Shown: positions 8,716 to 16,979 of the stretch, one piece after another
Numbering within the stretch: position 1 is the first letter of the stretch
How the letters are laid out: each line of letters starts with the position of its first letter
Source of the DNA: Haloferax elongans ATCC BAA-1513
Lineage (GTDB): Archaea; Halobacteriota; Halobacteria; Halobacteriales; Haloferacaceae
Assembly: GCF_000336755.1 (NCBI RefSeq)
Contig: NZ_AOLK01000023.1
Span: 53,070 to 117,069 of the forward strand
Length of the DNA stretch: 64,000 nucleotides
Reading direction: 5' to 3'
Position numbers and translations under genes: made by a program
The notes under the pieces: generated by a model
What the model saw: the letters and a program-made list of their open reading frames with translations, nothing else
Told to the model about the DNA's origin: nothing
The model's database searches: none

Positions 8716-9957
8716 GATACCGGACCCGGCGCACATCGAAAGCAGTCCGAAGAGGACGCCCGCGAGGTGCCCCTCGGCGAGCCAGTACGGAAGTGGATAG
8801 CTCGCGCGAATACCCGTGAGGAGCGGCGAGAGAACCGGAACCTCCTCGGACTCGTGTGCGCCGTCCGGTACCACATCGGACCGTGGGCCGCCGACCGTCT
8901 CACCGATTGGGAGGCGCTCTGCCTCGTACGGAATGAGGTCGGTCTTGACGCTCCAGACGACCGCTCCGGTGCGGTTTACTTCGACGATGCGCTGGTTCGC
9001 CGAGTCGGTGATGAGCGTGTTGCCGTTCGGCAGGCGGTCGGCGTCGCGGGGCCATCGGAAGGAGACTCCCTGTGCGCTCCGAACCGACCACGCGATTTCC
9101 CAGTCGCCCGCGTCGTTCTCGTGGAGTTCGATGATGCGGTTGTTCTCACTGTCGGCGACGAGGACGGACCCGTTACCCAACCACTGCGGGTTGTGCTGGC
9201 GGAGCATGACCTCGGGGTCACCCTTGCCGTCACCGTCATCGTCCTCGTTGATGACGTCGACAACGCCCGACCCGCGCTCGATGATGACCAACTGGTTCGC
9301 GTTTCGGACCGAGACGAGATACCGGTCCTCGCCGATGACGTCCACGTCGTTGATGTGGAGCCAGTCGGTCTTGGTCGGGTCGGCGGGCGCGTCGTACATC
9401 GACGAGGCGTTCCACTGCCACGTCACCTCACCGTCATGGACCGTAAAGACGCGCTCGCGGTCCATGTCGGTCATGAGAATCTCGCCCGAGTCGAGGATTT
9501 CCACGTCGTGGACTTCGCTGTTCGCGCGCGACCGGACGGGGAAACTCCACTCCTCGACGGTCTGTGCGCCACCCTCTGCGTCAGGGTCGATAATTCGATA
9601 CCCGGTGTGGGTACACGGGGACTCGTACGGGCCACACTCCTCGTAGCCGCTGTGCATGAAGCCCGCGGCGATGCGGCCGTCTTCTAATTTCGTCACGTCG
9701 AAGTAGCTGTCGGCGTCGGCGACGCGCCACGAGACGGAAGTATTGTTGAGGAGGTAGACGCTCCCGTCTTCGTGGAGTCCGGGTCCACCACCCTGAGACC
9801 CGACAAGCGTCATTCGGGCTTGCTGCGCGTCGTCGCTGTTCGTCGCGGCACCGATGTCGGGTGCGAGGGCTGCACCCAGACCGAGTGTCGCCACGACGGC
9901 CACGACTCCGACGAGGACGAGCGCAATTCCCACTCGTCCATTCGATTGACTCGCCAT
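8689..9957 (-). CDS. Arylsulfotransferase-like secreted beta-propeller protein
   Basis: A 422-aa protein from the ATG 9955-9957 (MASQSNGRVG). An N-terminal hydrophobic segment (about 10-30) is a signal peptide or anchor. Propeller-like repeats follow ('DVTKLEDGRIAAGFM', 'EVHDVEILDSGEILMTD', 'HINDVDVIGEDRYLVSVRN', 'PRDADRLPNGNTLITDS'), and a second hydrophobic helix lies at the C-terminus (about 395-415). The NGNTLI and DVEIL patterns are typical of the ASST (aryl-sulfate sulfotransferase) superfamily. Two membrane segments flanking an outside propeller suggest a cell-surface enzyme or sensor. No catalytic His could be assigned with confidence. The C-terminus is encoded inside the tandem repeat. 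Confidence 0.8.
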   Translation of the reverse strand: MASQSNGRVGIALVLVGVVAVVATLGLGAALAPDIGAATNSDDAQQARMTLVGSQGGGPGLHEDGSVYLLNNTSVSWRVADADSYFDVTKLEDGRIAAGFMHSGYEECGPYESPCTHTGYRIIDPDAEGGAQTVEEWSFPVRSRANSEVHDVEILDSGEILMTDMDRERVFTVHDGEVTWQWNASSMYDAPADPTKTDWLHINDVDVIGEDRYLVSVRNANQLVIIERGSGVVDVINEDDDGDGKGDPEVMLRQHNPQWLGNGSVLVADSENNRIIELHENDAGDWEIAWSVRSAQGVSFRWPRDADRLPNGNTLITDSANQRIVEVNRTGAVVWSVKTDLIPYEAERLPIGETVGGPRSDVVPDGAHESEEVPVLSPLLTGIRASYPLPYWLAEGHLAGVLFGLLSMCAGSGIVVRNRIEW

Positions 9958-10060
9958 CGGTGTTGATGTGCGAAACGAGGGCGATAAGCGTTCGGAAATA
10001 CAGCGCAGGCGATGGGTTCGGCAGGACCCAAACACCGCCGCACCCTGACCTCAAAATGCG

Positions 10061-10792
10061 TTACGTCGCGTCTTCGAACGAGACCGTCGCCAAGTCAGCT
10101 TCCAACTCCTCGACGTACTCGTTGTACGCCTCGACGAACCCGACGAACCCCTCGGCGAGTTCTCGCACGTCCGGTGCCGACGGTGGCTGGTACTGCGAGA
10201 CCAGATAGACGCCACCTTCGCCACCAACCCGGAGATACGACGCCTGCGGGCCGTCCCATTTCAGCTCCCAGCGCGTCCCGTTGACGCGCTGTGCGAAGGT
10301 ACCGTACTCGCCGTCGAATCGCGTCAGTTCGCCCGCGATGGTGTTCGAAATCTCGCGAATAGTCGAGACGATCCGGTCGCGCTCGGAGACGAGTTCCTCG
10401 GTCGTCGTAATCGACGGAAACTCGGTCGGCACGTCGTCGAGGACGCCGTCGAGCGATTCGACGTGTTCGTTGTACGCCTCGACGAACGCCGGGTAGTCCT
10501 TCATCGCCGTCGCCAGCGGCTTCGGCTCGGGGGGTTGCTTGGTCGAGACGACGTAGGTCTCGCCGCCGGATTTGCCCTTGAATCGAAGATACTGGATGGC
10601 ACCGGCTTCGTACTTCAGCGTCCACGTTCCACGGCGCGTTTTGAACGTCTCCTGTCCGTAGTCGCCGCCCTGGAGGATGGCGAGTTCGCGCGCGATTGTC
10701 CCGGCGTGGGCCTGCACCGCCGAAACGACTTCGTCGCGGTTGGCGGCGACGTCCTCGACGTTGGTTACGTCGAAGGAGAGGGCGTCAGTCAT
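10061..10792 (-). CDS. Two-repeat haloarchaeal protein of unknown function
   Basis: A 243-aa protein from the ATG 10790-10792 (MTDALSFDVTNVEDV); longer frames upstream give Ser/Arg-rich non-conserved sequence. It consists of two homologous halves of about 110 residues. Each has a helix with R(D/E)xxVSxxxxxxxTIAxEL, a 'TWTLKY' or 'RWELKW' strand, a YLR(F/V) strand, a V(V/L)S..QPP strand-turn, and a final helix FVEAYNE(H/Y)VE. The duplication is plain; I do not recognise a functional family. It looks soluble and acidic. It is the last of three unlinked minus-strand genes between 10.1 and 12.2 kb. Confidence 0.78.
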   Translation of the reverse strand: MTDALSFDVTNVEDVAANRDEVVSAVQAHAGTIARELAILQGGDYGQETFKTRRGTWTLKYEAGAIQYLRFKGKSGGETYVVSTKQPPEPKPLATAMKDYPAFVEAYNEHVESLDGVLDDVPTEFPSITTTEELVSERDRIVSTIREISNTIAGELTRFDGEYGTFAQRVNGTRWELKWDGPQASYLRVGGEGGVYLVSQYQPPSAPDVRELAEGFVGFVEAYNEYVEELEADLATVSFEDAT

Positions 10793-10904
10793 CGTCGAAT
10801 GGAGGGGACAGGTGGGGATAAACGAGGTGGTCGAAGGTGAGGCCTCATTCGGGAGTGAGGACGGTGGTCGAAAGCGCGATATGAGTGCCGGGCGGTACGT
10901 GCGT

Positions 10905-11408
10905 CTAGAAGTCCTCCAACTCGCCACTCCAAAGCAGCGCCCAGCAGTCCACGAAGAGTGAATACGCACCGATAGAGAGACTCGACAGGATTCCGAGTAC
11001 GACCGTATTGTTCGGCCGCAGTTCGACGTTGAGCGACCAATCGAAGAGCGATTCGAGGACGATGGTGTACACTCCCGGGCGGAATATCAGCTGTACCGCG
11101 CCGACGAGTTGGAACAGACAGAACACGAGCACGAACCCAGCATAGAACACTTTCTCGTTCGGTTCTGTGATGAGCCTCGTTCTGTGTTCGAGTTGGTCAG
11201 CGACGAACCGAGAGATGCGAAGCAGTTGCGAGAGGACGATAGACACGGCAACGGCAACGATGAACTGGACTTGCAGCGAGAGCACGTTGTCGACGACGCC
11301 TTCGTGTCCGAGGTGGTCGATGAGCACATAGTAGACGCGCAGAAGCAACGCGGCCGCGACGACTGCGCCGAGGAGGACGAAAAAACGAGAGACGGTTCGC
11401 TCGTTCAT
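10905..11408 (-). CDS. Membrane protein, four helices
   Basis: A 167-aa protein starting at the ATG 11406-11408 (MNERTVSRFFVLLGAVV). Four hydrophobic helices lie near 8-28, 42-66, 88-110 and 135-158, separated by short loops. The charged stretch 'RISRFVADQLEHRTRLITEPNEKV' forms a cytoplasmic loop. No family is recognised. It is convergent with nothing and 41 bp from the lipoprotein gene stop, so the two may be cotranscribed. Confidence 0.72.
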   Translation of the reverse strand: MNERTVSRFFVLLGAVVAAALLLRVYYVLIDHLGHEGVVDNVLSLQVQFIVAVAVSIVLSQLLRISRFVADQLEHRTRLITEPNEKVFYAGFVLVFCLFQLVGAVQLIFRPGVYTIVLESLFDWSLNVELRPNNTVVLGILSSLSIGAYSLFVDCWALLWSGELEDF

Positions 11409-11449
11409 GTTCACGACTCGGACGTGTAGAGGCGATGGGATAAATCGAG

Positions 11450-12160
11450 CTATAGGAGAGCCCACGAGTGGGATGGGTCGAGAGCGTCTAGATAGAGGTA
11501 GTGTGTTCCAGAGGGGGTCGACTCGCGCTGGAGCCCGAATGTACTCGTCTGGCCGCGTTCGACGTTCGAGTACACGTTTCGAGTCGCCGGATATCGCTTT
11601 CGTGAAGCGCCACTCTCGAAGTCATGGGCCAAGACGATGCCTCCCGGATACTCGGAGGCAACAGCGGCGTCAGTATCACTCGCTTGTTCAGTTTTGCGAA
11701 CCACCCGGCCGCTTCTGACGATACGCTGGAACCCCGTGAGTGAATTATCGAGGCCCGTCATGATGACGACAAAGTCGCCAAATTGGGTCGCGTTGAACAG
11801 CGCTCTGTCAGTAGCGTAGTGGATGACGTCGCCCGCTTCGGGTGCGTTTCGGAGTCCGTCGTATCCTTCGTGGCGAATCGAAACGTAGCATTCCACGTCG
11901 TCGTACGCCTCAGACACATCCTCGTACGTCGAGTCGTTCAGAACGAATCCGATAGGTGCGCCGGTCGTTTCTGGACTATCCGAGGCGCTTCGGGGACTCT
12001 GATTCACGCTCCCGATGCGAACGCTTCGCCCCTCACGCTGACCAACGACAGTTCGACCAATTACTGTCCCTCGTGGGGGTGGAAGCGGATGCCCACTACA
12101 CCCAGACAAAAGTGAAATCAAACTGAGTGGGAGGACCTTAATCAGAGACCGCCGATCCAT
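11450..12160 (-). CDS. Lipoprotein of unknown function
   Basis: A 236-aa protein. The N-terminus MDRRSLIKVLPLSLISLLSG then C is a signal peptide with twin-Arg-like residues and a lipobox LSGC (Cys about 21), so it is probably a membrane-anchored lipoprotein outside the cell. The mature part is beta-rich with 'APIGFVLNDSTYEDVSEAYDDVECYV' and 'GGIVLAHDF'. No domain is recognised. Lower GC and plainer codon use than the preceding genes suggest a less conserved locus. Confidence 0.72.
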   Translation of the reverse strand: MDRRSLIKVLPLSLISLLSGCSGHPLPPPRGTVIGRTVVGQREGRSVRIGSVNQSPRSASDSPETTGAPIGFVLNDSTYEDVSEAYDDVECYVSIRHEGYDGLRNAPEAGDVIHYATDRALFNATQFGDFVVIMTGLDNSLTGFQRIVRSGRVVRKTEQASDTDAAVASEYPGGIVLAHDFESGASRKRYPATRNVYSNVERGQTSTFGLQRESTPSGTHYLYLDALDPSHSWALL

Positions 12161-12314
12161 ACGAAGAAGTGTGAAATGAGTGTCATAAACTTGTTGGTAG
12201 CCGTCATTTCATCGCGGAGAAAAGTGGATGTACACTGTTGCAACTGTCGAGTCCTGTGGTGAAGAAGAAGTCAACACACCTACTATTTAGGCCTCGAATT
12301 TGAGTACCTGTTTG

Positions 12315-12614
12315 ATGCCCTCCATAATCACGGACGTTGTGTTCAGTGAACCCTCCGGCCGTCCAAATGCGCTCATTCAGTTCTCCGGAGCAGTCATCCA
12401 CTTGGGCATATACCTGTATTTCAGTCTGCCCCCGAATTCCACATCGAGCAGTTGGATACTCGTCCTCGTCGCCGGGTTCACCCTGTCGGGGATGGCTGAA
12501 TCCCTTCCAAAACACCGACGGAAGACGGCCGGTGTGCTTCGCCTCACAACAATGTTCTTACTGGTCGGGTTTCTTGCTGCCACGTTCATCACTCCGGAAT
12601 TCGTTATCGGGTGA
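12315..12614 (+). CDS. Small membrane protein, three helices
   Basis: A 99-aa protein from the ATG at 12315 (MPSIITDVVFSE). A TATA-like CTATTTAGG is centred about 29 nt upstream and fits a leaderless start; a TTG at 12300 would add 5 aa. Hydrophobic helices lie near 20-38, 45-62 and 76-95. The linker 'SLPKHRRKTAGVLR' is basic. No family is recognised. It is the last chromosomal gene before the attachment-site region. Confidence 0.6.
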   Translation: MPSIITDVVFSEPSGRPNALIQFSGAVIHLGIYLYFSLPPNSTSSSWILVLVAGFTLSGMAESLPKHRRKTAGVLRLTTMFLLVGFLAATFITPEFVIG

Positions 12615-12909
12615 CTGGATAACGATTTGAGACGAGAGAATTCTGGAGTATCTTGTCGAGAGCAGCGGTGGTTTCCAGCGTCTATTTCGGGGAATTTGGC
12701 GACGAAACGACTACGACAGGTGGGGGTGGAGATGGGCCACTGTGACTCGCTTCGCTCGTCACAAGCACCCACTCACTCCGTTCGCGGGAACGGCTCAGAT
12801 TCGAACTTCCCTCGCTGTCGCTCGGGCGTTCGAATCTTCGGTCGCCCATACAACCGCATTCGGAGTGCGAGCGACAGAACAGTCGCTCGCGGTCGTAGAA
12901 TAGGGGTAG
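12615..12909. other. Relic attachment region left of the element
   Basis: No credible gene. The 18-bp word CGGCTCAGATTCGAACTT, the tRNA-Pro T-arm/acceptor sequence, occurs at 12791-12808 and again inside attL from 12918. A GGGGTGGAGATGGGCC block near 12722-12738 resembles the flank of attL (12903-12917). These look like remains of earlier insertions into the same tRNA target. Short GC-rich hairpins separate them. Confidence 0.6.
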
Positions 12910-12934
12910 AAATGGGCCGGCTCAGATTCGAACT
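12910..12934. other. attL (displaced tRNA-Pro 3' end)
   Basis: A 25-bp exact copy of 55616-55640, running from the TpsiC loop to the discriminator base of tRNA-Pro plus three outer bases. The sequence after the shared stretch diverges at once (12935 T against 55641 G). Confidence 0.9.
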
Positions 12935-13214
12935 TCTCGAAGACTGACACTTGCTCGCTGACGCTGCGCGTGTCAGCCTTCTTTGATGACACTCGGCCTG
13001 ACGGCCTCGCGTCATTGAGCTTACGGCCTATCGGTTCTCGCGCCTACGGCGCTGCGCTTCCGACTCCACGAAGGAATCGAGCTATCGCTGGCTGGCCCGC
13101 AATCGAGCCATCGCTACAACCAGTCGACGTCGCGCTAGCCGACCAGCCGACCGGCTCCGTGGAGCCGTCGCACCTGCGGGGAACCTGTCTCGGAGATTCT
13201 GGAGACCAACCCCA
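12935..13214. other. Gap with hairpins between attL and integrase
   Basis: No gene. Several GC-rich self-complementary stretches are present (around 12955-12980, 13040-13060 and 13140-13170), plus a CTAG palindrome variant at 13134-13147. It may hold integrase-binding arm sites. Confidence 0.4.
13134..13147. repeat. CTAG palindrome copy (GCTAGCCGACCAGC)
   Basis: A member of the island-wide GCTAGCCGRNYARC family, here 68 bp upstream of the integrase start. Its closest match is the inverted copy at 19246-19259, differing only in the last base. Confidence 0.6.
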
Positions 13215-14246
13215 ATGAGACAATCCATGAGGAACCCAGACGAACTCGAACCCCTCGAACCAGTTGAAGCAGTCGAGATGTACAAACAACAGCGCCGTGA
13301 CGAAGTCTCCGAGGCCACGCTCCAGAGCCATGGCTACCGACTCAAGAACTTCGTCAAATGGTGCGACAACCAAGGCATCGACAACCTGAACGACGTCGGA
13401 GGACGTGACATCCACCGGTTCAGACTCTGGCGTAGCGAGCAAGTCAACCAGACCACGTTGAAGTCACAGATGGACACACTGCGCGTGTTTATCAGATTCT
13501 GTGAGAATATCGACGGCGTGCGTGACGGCCTCTCCGAAAGCATCGACTCACCTGCTGTCGATCGCAAACCAGTTCGTGAGAAAGACGTCGTACGGGAAGC
13601 GAAAGCGAGCGACATTCTTGCCCACCACGACAAATACAGTTACGCAGGGGCTCATCATGCCATCACGCGCGTCCTCTGGGAGACCGGAATGCGTGCTGGA
13701 GCTGCCCGCAGTATCGACCTTGACGACCTCCATCTCCGCGAAGAGTTTATCGAACTACACCACCGTCCCGAACAGGATACTCCTCTTAAAAACAAGGAGA
13801 AAGGGGAGCGGTCAGTCGCAGTCTCAACGCGCACCGTCAACATTCTCCGAGACTACATCAAAGAGCATCGCCACGACGTAACCGACGACTATGACCGAAA
13901 ACCACTGTTCACCACTGAGTACGGTCGGATCACGAAAAACACGTTCCAAGCCTACGTCTATCGTTTGACGCGTCCGTGTATGTACGGACAAGAGTGTCCG
14001 CACGATCGTAACCCAGACGACTGCGAAGCCGTTCAAGGACGCATGTCTGCCAGCAAGTGCCCAGACAGTGTCGGCCCACACGCGTTCCGTAGAGGTGCCA
14101 TCACACACTTCCTCGGGATGGACACCCCGGGCGAAGTCGTCAGCGACAGGCTCGATGTCTCAAAAGACGTCATCGACGAACACTACGACAGTAGGACGGA
14201 ACGCGAGAAAATGGAACTGCGGCGGCGCTACCTCGACAACATCTAA
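13215..14246 (+). CDS. Tyrosine site-specific integrase
   Basis: A 343-aa integrase. An N-terminal SAM-like core-binding domain (about 15-100, 'SEATLQSHGYRLKNFVKWCD') is followed by the catalytic domain. The first Arg is in ETGMRAGAARSIDL (about 157), the HxxR box is 'GPHAFRRGAITH' (about 286) and the nucleophile Tyr is in 'DEHYD' (about 326). The usual second His is replaced (DRLDVSKDV), as in some archaeal enzymes. A Cys/His cluster (CMYGQECPH...C...C, about 255-282) could bind zinc. Its position next to attL makes it the probable integrase of this element. Its N-terminal start could be M5. Confidence 0.92.
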   Translation: MRQSMRNPDELEPLEPVEAVEMYKQQRRDEVSEATLQSHGYRLKNFVKWCDNQGIDNLNDVGGRDIHRFRLWRSEQVNQTTLKSQMDTLRVFIRFCENIDGVRDGLSESIDSPAVDRKPVREKDVVREAKASDILAHHDKYSYAGAHHAITRVLWETGMRAGAARSIDLDDLHLREEFIELHHRPEQDTPLKNKEKGERSVAVSTRTVNILRDYIKEHRHDVTDDYDRKPLFTTEYGRITKNTFQAYVYRLTRPCMYGQECPHDRNPDDCEAVQGRMSASKCPDSVGPHAFRRGAITHFLGMDTPGEVVSDRLDVSKDVIDEHYDSRTEREKMELRRRYLDNI

Positions 14247-14253
14247 CCAAGTT

Positions 14254-14315
14254 TTGTTGAAATCCTCTAGCCTTGACAGGAGCTGCGTGACACAAAGAGT
14301 GTATTCAGAAACCCT
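14254..14315. repeat. IS-end-like repeat, copy 1
   Basis: TGTTGAAATCCTCTAGCC then TTGACAGG and TGACACA, closely matching 53583-53648. It looks like a terminal remnant of an insertion sequence or MITE. It lies just beyond the integrase stop and 30 bp from the 14345 gene. Confidence 0.5.
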
Positions 14316-14344
14316 GTCTCAGGGAATTGGGACTATTAATGGCA

Positions 14345-14974
14345 CTATCCCATATTTTCCAGAATCTGAAGGAAGCGATAAGCTGGAATACCACGGTTAC
14401 TCACATCGTCTTTTGCTCTGTCGCGCAATTTACTGATATGGTTGTTGTACTTTTCATTGATAAATAGTTCCAGCTCCTCGTCCGTTTCTTTTTCAAACTC
14501 CTCAGAAAGCCTGTCAAGACCCTTGATGAGCGGCCCTGTTGTTTTCGCTCCTTTCACCACCGGTGCCCAGAACTCGAATGAGTACTTATCCGCATGAGGA
14601 AACGTCTGCCGCACGTAATTGTGGTCGTCTAAGAACTTCTTCCATAACTTTTCCAATGAGCGATGGTAGGCACTTGTGTTGGAATACTCCATCCACCATC
14701 CCTGTTCATCTTTTGGTGAGCCAGAATACAGATTCCCCTTTAAATGCGTTACTACCTCACAAACGTAGACATGCTGCTCTCCGCTCTCTCGGTCGTTGTC
14801 TATTCCAAGTACGTCGGCTTCCATCTGGTTCCCGGGCTCTTCTGATCGGTTGTTGTAGCTGACAACCTCACACTCATTCTCTAATCGATGGTACGCGCCG
14901 ACCAGGAGTTCTCCCCAACCAGCATTAATTGGCATACAAAATGCGAGTTCTGAGGTGTAATAGTATCCACCCAA
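14345..14974 (-). CDS. Possible PD-(D/E)XK-like protein
   Basis: A 209-aa protein. The central part has a pattern reminiscent of restriction-endonuclease folds: an acidic strand 'QMEADVLGID', a turn, then 'HVYVCEVVTHLKG'. The usual catalytic Lys of E-x-K is replaced by Val-Thr, so activity is doubtful. The C-terminal third is helical ('ELELFINEKYNNHISKLRDRAKD'). AT-rich codon use sets it apart from the integrase. It is bracketed by IS-end-like repeats (14254-14315, 15046-15090), consistent with separate acquisition. The family is not recognised; the nuclease reading is tentative. Confidence 0.6.
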   Translation of the reverse strand: MGGYYYTSELAFCMPINAGWGELLVGAYHRLENECEVVSYNNRSEEPGNQMEADVLGIDNDRESGEQHVYVCEVVTHLKGNLYSGSPKDEQGWWMEYSNTSAYHRSLEKLWKKFLDDHNYVRQTFPHADKYSFEFWAPVVKGAKTTGPLIKGLDRLSEEFEKETDEELELFINEKYNNHISKLRDRAKDDVSNRGIPAYRFLQILENMG

Positions 14975-15045
14975 AATACAGAGGAAAACTTGTGAATACG
15001 CGCTCGCTATCGAGTACAGGCCGTTCGAACTACTAGGTTCGTGTT

Positions 15046-15090
15046 ATGAACGTCATGACCGACTCAGAGGGAGTATTCAGCAACCATTTC
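15046..15090. repeat. IS-end-like repeat, partial copy
   Basis: Contains GAGGGAGTATTCAGCAACC, which matches the right part of the repeats at 14254-14315 and 53583-53648. Confidence 0.4.
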
Positions 15091-15157
15091 TCTTTGTTCC
15101 ATCGGTGAGCAAGTGGATTAGCCGATAAGAAGTTGTTTCGTTGATACAACCGACATG

Positions 15158-15164
15158 TTTATAC
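15158..15164 (+). promoter_or_regulatory. TATA box of the DUF1643 gene
   Basis: TTTATAC centred about 26 nt upstream of the GTG at 15187. It fits a leaderless transcript and supports the long, stop-interrupted reading of this gene. Confidence 0.5.
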
Positions 15165-15186
15165 TGAAACCAATAGCCTTTGAAAT

Positions 15187-15750
15187 GTGAGCGAACGAAC
15201 TCAAACTAGTTTTGAGGTTGTCCGAGAGAATCCTAACCCCGGCCCTGAATACACCGAGAAGGATGCCGTACTACTCAATGATGGGGAGTATCGATTTTCG
15301 CTCCGGCGTAAATGAAAGGGTGGCGACATGACCGCATGTGTTGTGATGGTGAATCCTAGTGTTGCTGATAAAGATGACCCTGACAGGACAGTAACAACGC
15401 TTGCGAGGGCACTCCACATGCTTGGGTTTGGGGAGATGATTGTAGTGAACCTCTTCCCAGTTGTCGACTCAGACAAAAGTGTCATTAAATCGCATCCAGA
15501 TCCGCAAGGAGAGGACATTGACGAGGACAACGATCAACATATTTCAGAGGCTGCGGGAGCCTCGGATGCTGTATTCGTGGCTTGGGGACAGGCCCCTGAC
15601 GCGAAATACAGTGAGGAAATTGAAGAGTTACTTGACGTGCTCCCAGTTACCCCATATGTATTGGCACAAAACAAGAACGGTAGCCCGAAGCATCCGGGTG
15701 CTCGGGAGAACTTCTACAAATCTCTGAACCCAGTACCGTACGAGAGATAA
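15187..15750 (+). pseudogene. DUF1643 protein interrupted by an in-frame TGA
   Basis: The frame opens with GTG at 15187 (SERTQTSFEVV...DGEYRFSLRRK), meets TGA at 15313-15315, and continues in the same frame through ATG 15328 to the TAA at 15748-15750. The downstream part (140 aa from 15328) carries the DUF1643 hallmarks 'VVMVNPSVADKDDPDRTV' and 'VVNLFPVVDSDKS'. In this family a Trp commonly follows the Arg-rich 'YRYSLRR' strand, so TGG to TGA is the simplest lesion. Either the gene is dead, or only a shortened protein from 15328 is made. DUF1643 proteins are small and occur on mobile elements; their function is unknown. Confidence 0.75.
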
Positions 15751-15917
15751 CTAAATTCGGGAGACCCACAGTAGTGTAGTGTTTTTGTATTGTATCTGTC
15801 AACGCAACCGCTCCCCCTCTAGACACGATCCCGCTGGCCGAATCGCACCCTGTGTTCAGCACGGCCCAAACAAACAATCAGTAACTGGGGATTTCAACAG
15901 AGCTCTGACCTCTACTC

Positions 15918-16388
15918 TTAGTCTTCTTCATAGTACACAGCGACAGTGCGACTATCTCCGAATTTGATTTCGTCAATAAATTCGACCTCGTTCCACCAAC
16001 GCTGTTTCATTTCTTCCCAGACTTCTTCAACAGCGTTGTTGAATTCTGGCGTGTTCAAAATCTCTTCTTTGCGTTCGTAGGTAATGTTCGGATACCGATC
16101 TATCTGAAAGACTGTTGTTTCAGCGTCAGCCTTTGTTGGCCACGTTTCTCCATCGATATGTCGAATGAGTCGCTTAGGGCTGAGACTGACCTCGAGATAT
16201 TCGTGCGGTTCCTTCACTTGAGCATGTTGATGCCCGGTCAGGCCATCAACTACAACACGTACTGGATTACCTGGGAATTGATTGTGTTCATGCGCTTCTT
16301 TGATTTCTTCACGCGATGGAATGGTAATAGAATCTAGATTGGCAGCGTTGTCTGAATTCATACTCTCGGTTTTGGAATGGTTTGTCAA
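15918..16388 (-). CDS. Hypothetical protein
   Basis: A 156-aa acidic soluble protein with no recognised family. The N-terminal 25 residues are polar and probably disordered. The core has alternating strands ('NPVRVVVDGLTGHQHAQVKEPHEYLEVSLSP') and a Trp-rich helix ('AVEEVWEEMKQRWWNEVEFI'), ending 'SRTVAVYYEED'. An internal ATG 27 nt downstream (MNSDNAAN) is another start. It lies 30 bp beyond the 16419 gene on the same strand, so probably in one transcript with it. Confidence 0.6.
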   Translation of the reverse strand: MTNHSKTESMNSDNAANLDSITIPSREEIKEAHEHNQFPGNPVRVVVDGLTGHQHAQVKEPHEYLEVSLSPKRLIRHIDGETWPTKADAETTVFQIDRYPNITYERKEEILNTPEFNNAVEEVWEEMKQRWWNEVEFIDEIKFGDSRTVAVYYEED

Positions 16389-16418
16389 TACACTTGTTCA
16401 TAACCAAATCAAACAGGA

Positions 16419-16979
16419 CTATTCCTCGAGTAACTTATCCAGTAGCTTGACTGCTGTCTCGCCAATGAACTCTGCACGTCGCGCACCAACCGACTCATCT
16501 ACATCCAATAGCGCTTGAGACTCCTCGTGCAGTAGTTCGATTTTCTCCTTGACAGTCTGCACGTCTTCCGCTCGAACCGTACCTGCGACGTTATCAGAGC
16601 CAATTTCATCGGCTGTACTAGCCGGTTCGTTGATTGCGGCACAACTTTCGGCATCGGTATCGTTGGCGAGATTGCCGATCCCGAGGAGGGCAGGTTCGAT
16701 AGCGGTCTGGATTTGGTCGTTGAGGGCATCATTGATTCGTTCGTCGGAGTATGTTCCGTCGCGGGCTTCACGGAAGGTTCGAGAGGCATTCTCGTAGCCG
16801 GAGCTGATGAGTCCGGCGTCGGTGAGGGCTTCGTGAACGTCGTTGACAATGGCGTCGGGGCCCACTAAGTGGCGGGCGTTGAGGATGATGTCTTTGTCTG
16901 AGATGGTGTTGAGCGGGGATGTGTCGGAGTCGGTGTCTGGCTCTGAGTCTTCGCTGAGGGAGTCTTGTTGTTCAGTCAT
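16419..16979 (-). CDS. Hypothetical acidic protein
   Basis: A 186-aa very acidic protein. The first 25 residues (DSLSEDSEPDTDSDTSP) look disordered. The body is helical, with 'YENASRTFREARDGTYSDERINDALNDQ' and a C-terminal helix 'GARRAEFIGETAVKLLDKLLEE'. I do not recognise a family. The opposite strand has an open but compositionally implausible frame. It heads a probable two-gene unit with 15918-16388. Confidence 0.6.
   Translation of the reverse strand: MTEQQDSLSEDSEPDTDSDTSPLNTISDKDIILNARHLVGPDAIVNDVHEALTDAGLISSGYENASRTFREARDGTYSDERINDALNDQIQTAIEPALLGIGNLANDTDAESCAAINEPASTADEIGSDNVAGTVRAEDVQTVKEKIELLHEESQALLDVDESVGARRAEFIGETAVKLLDKLLEE

Noticed and set aside
12773-13015. Minus-strand frames through the attL region
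   Set aside because: They translate tRNA-end repeats and hairpins; similar spurious products are often predicted beside haloarchaeal tRNA genes.
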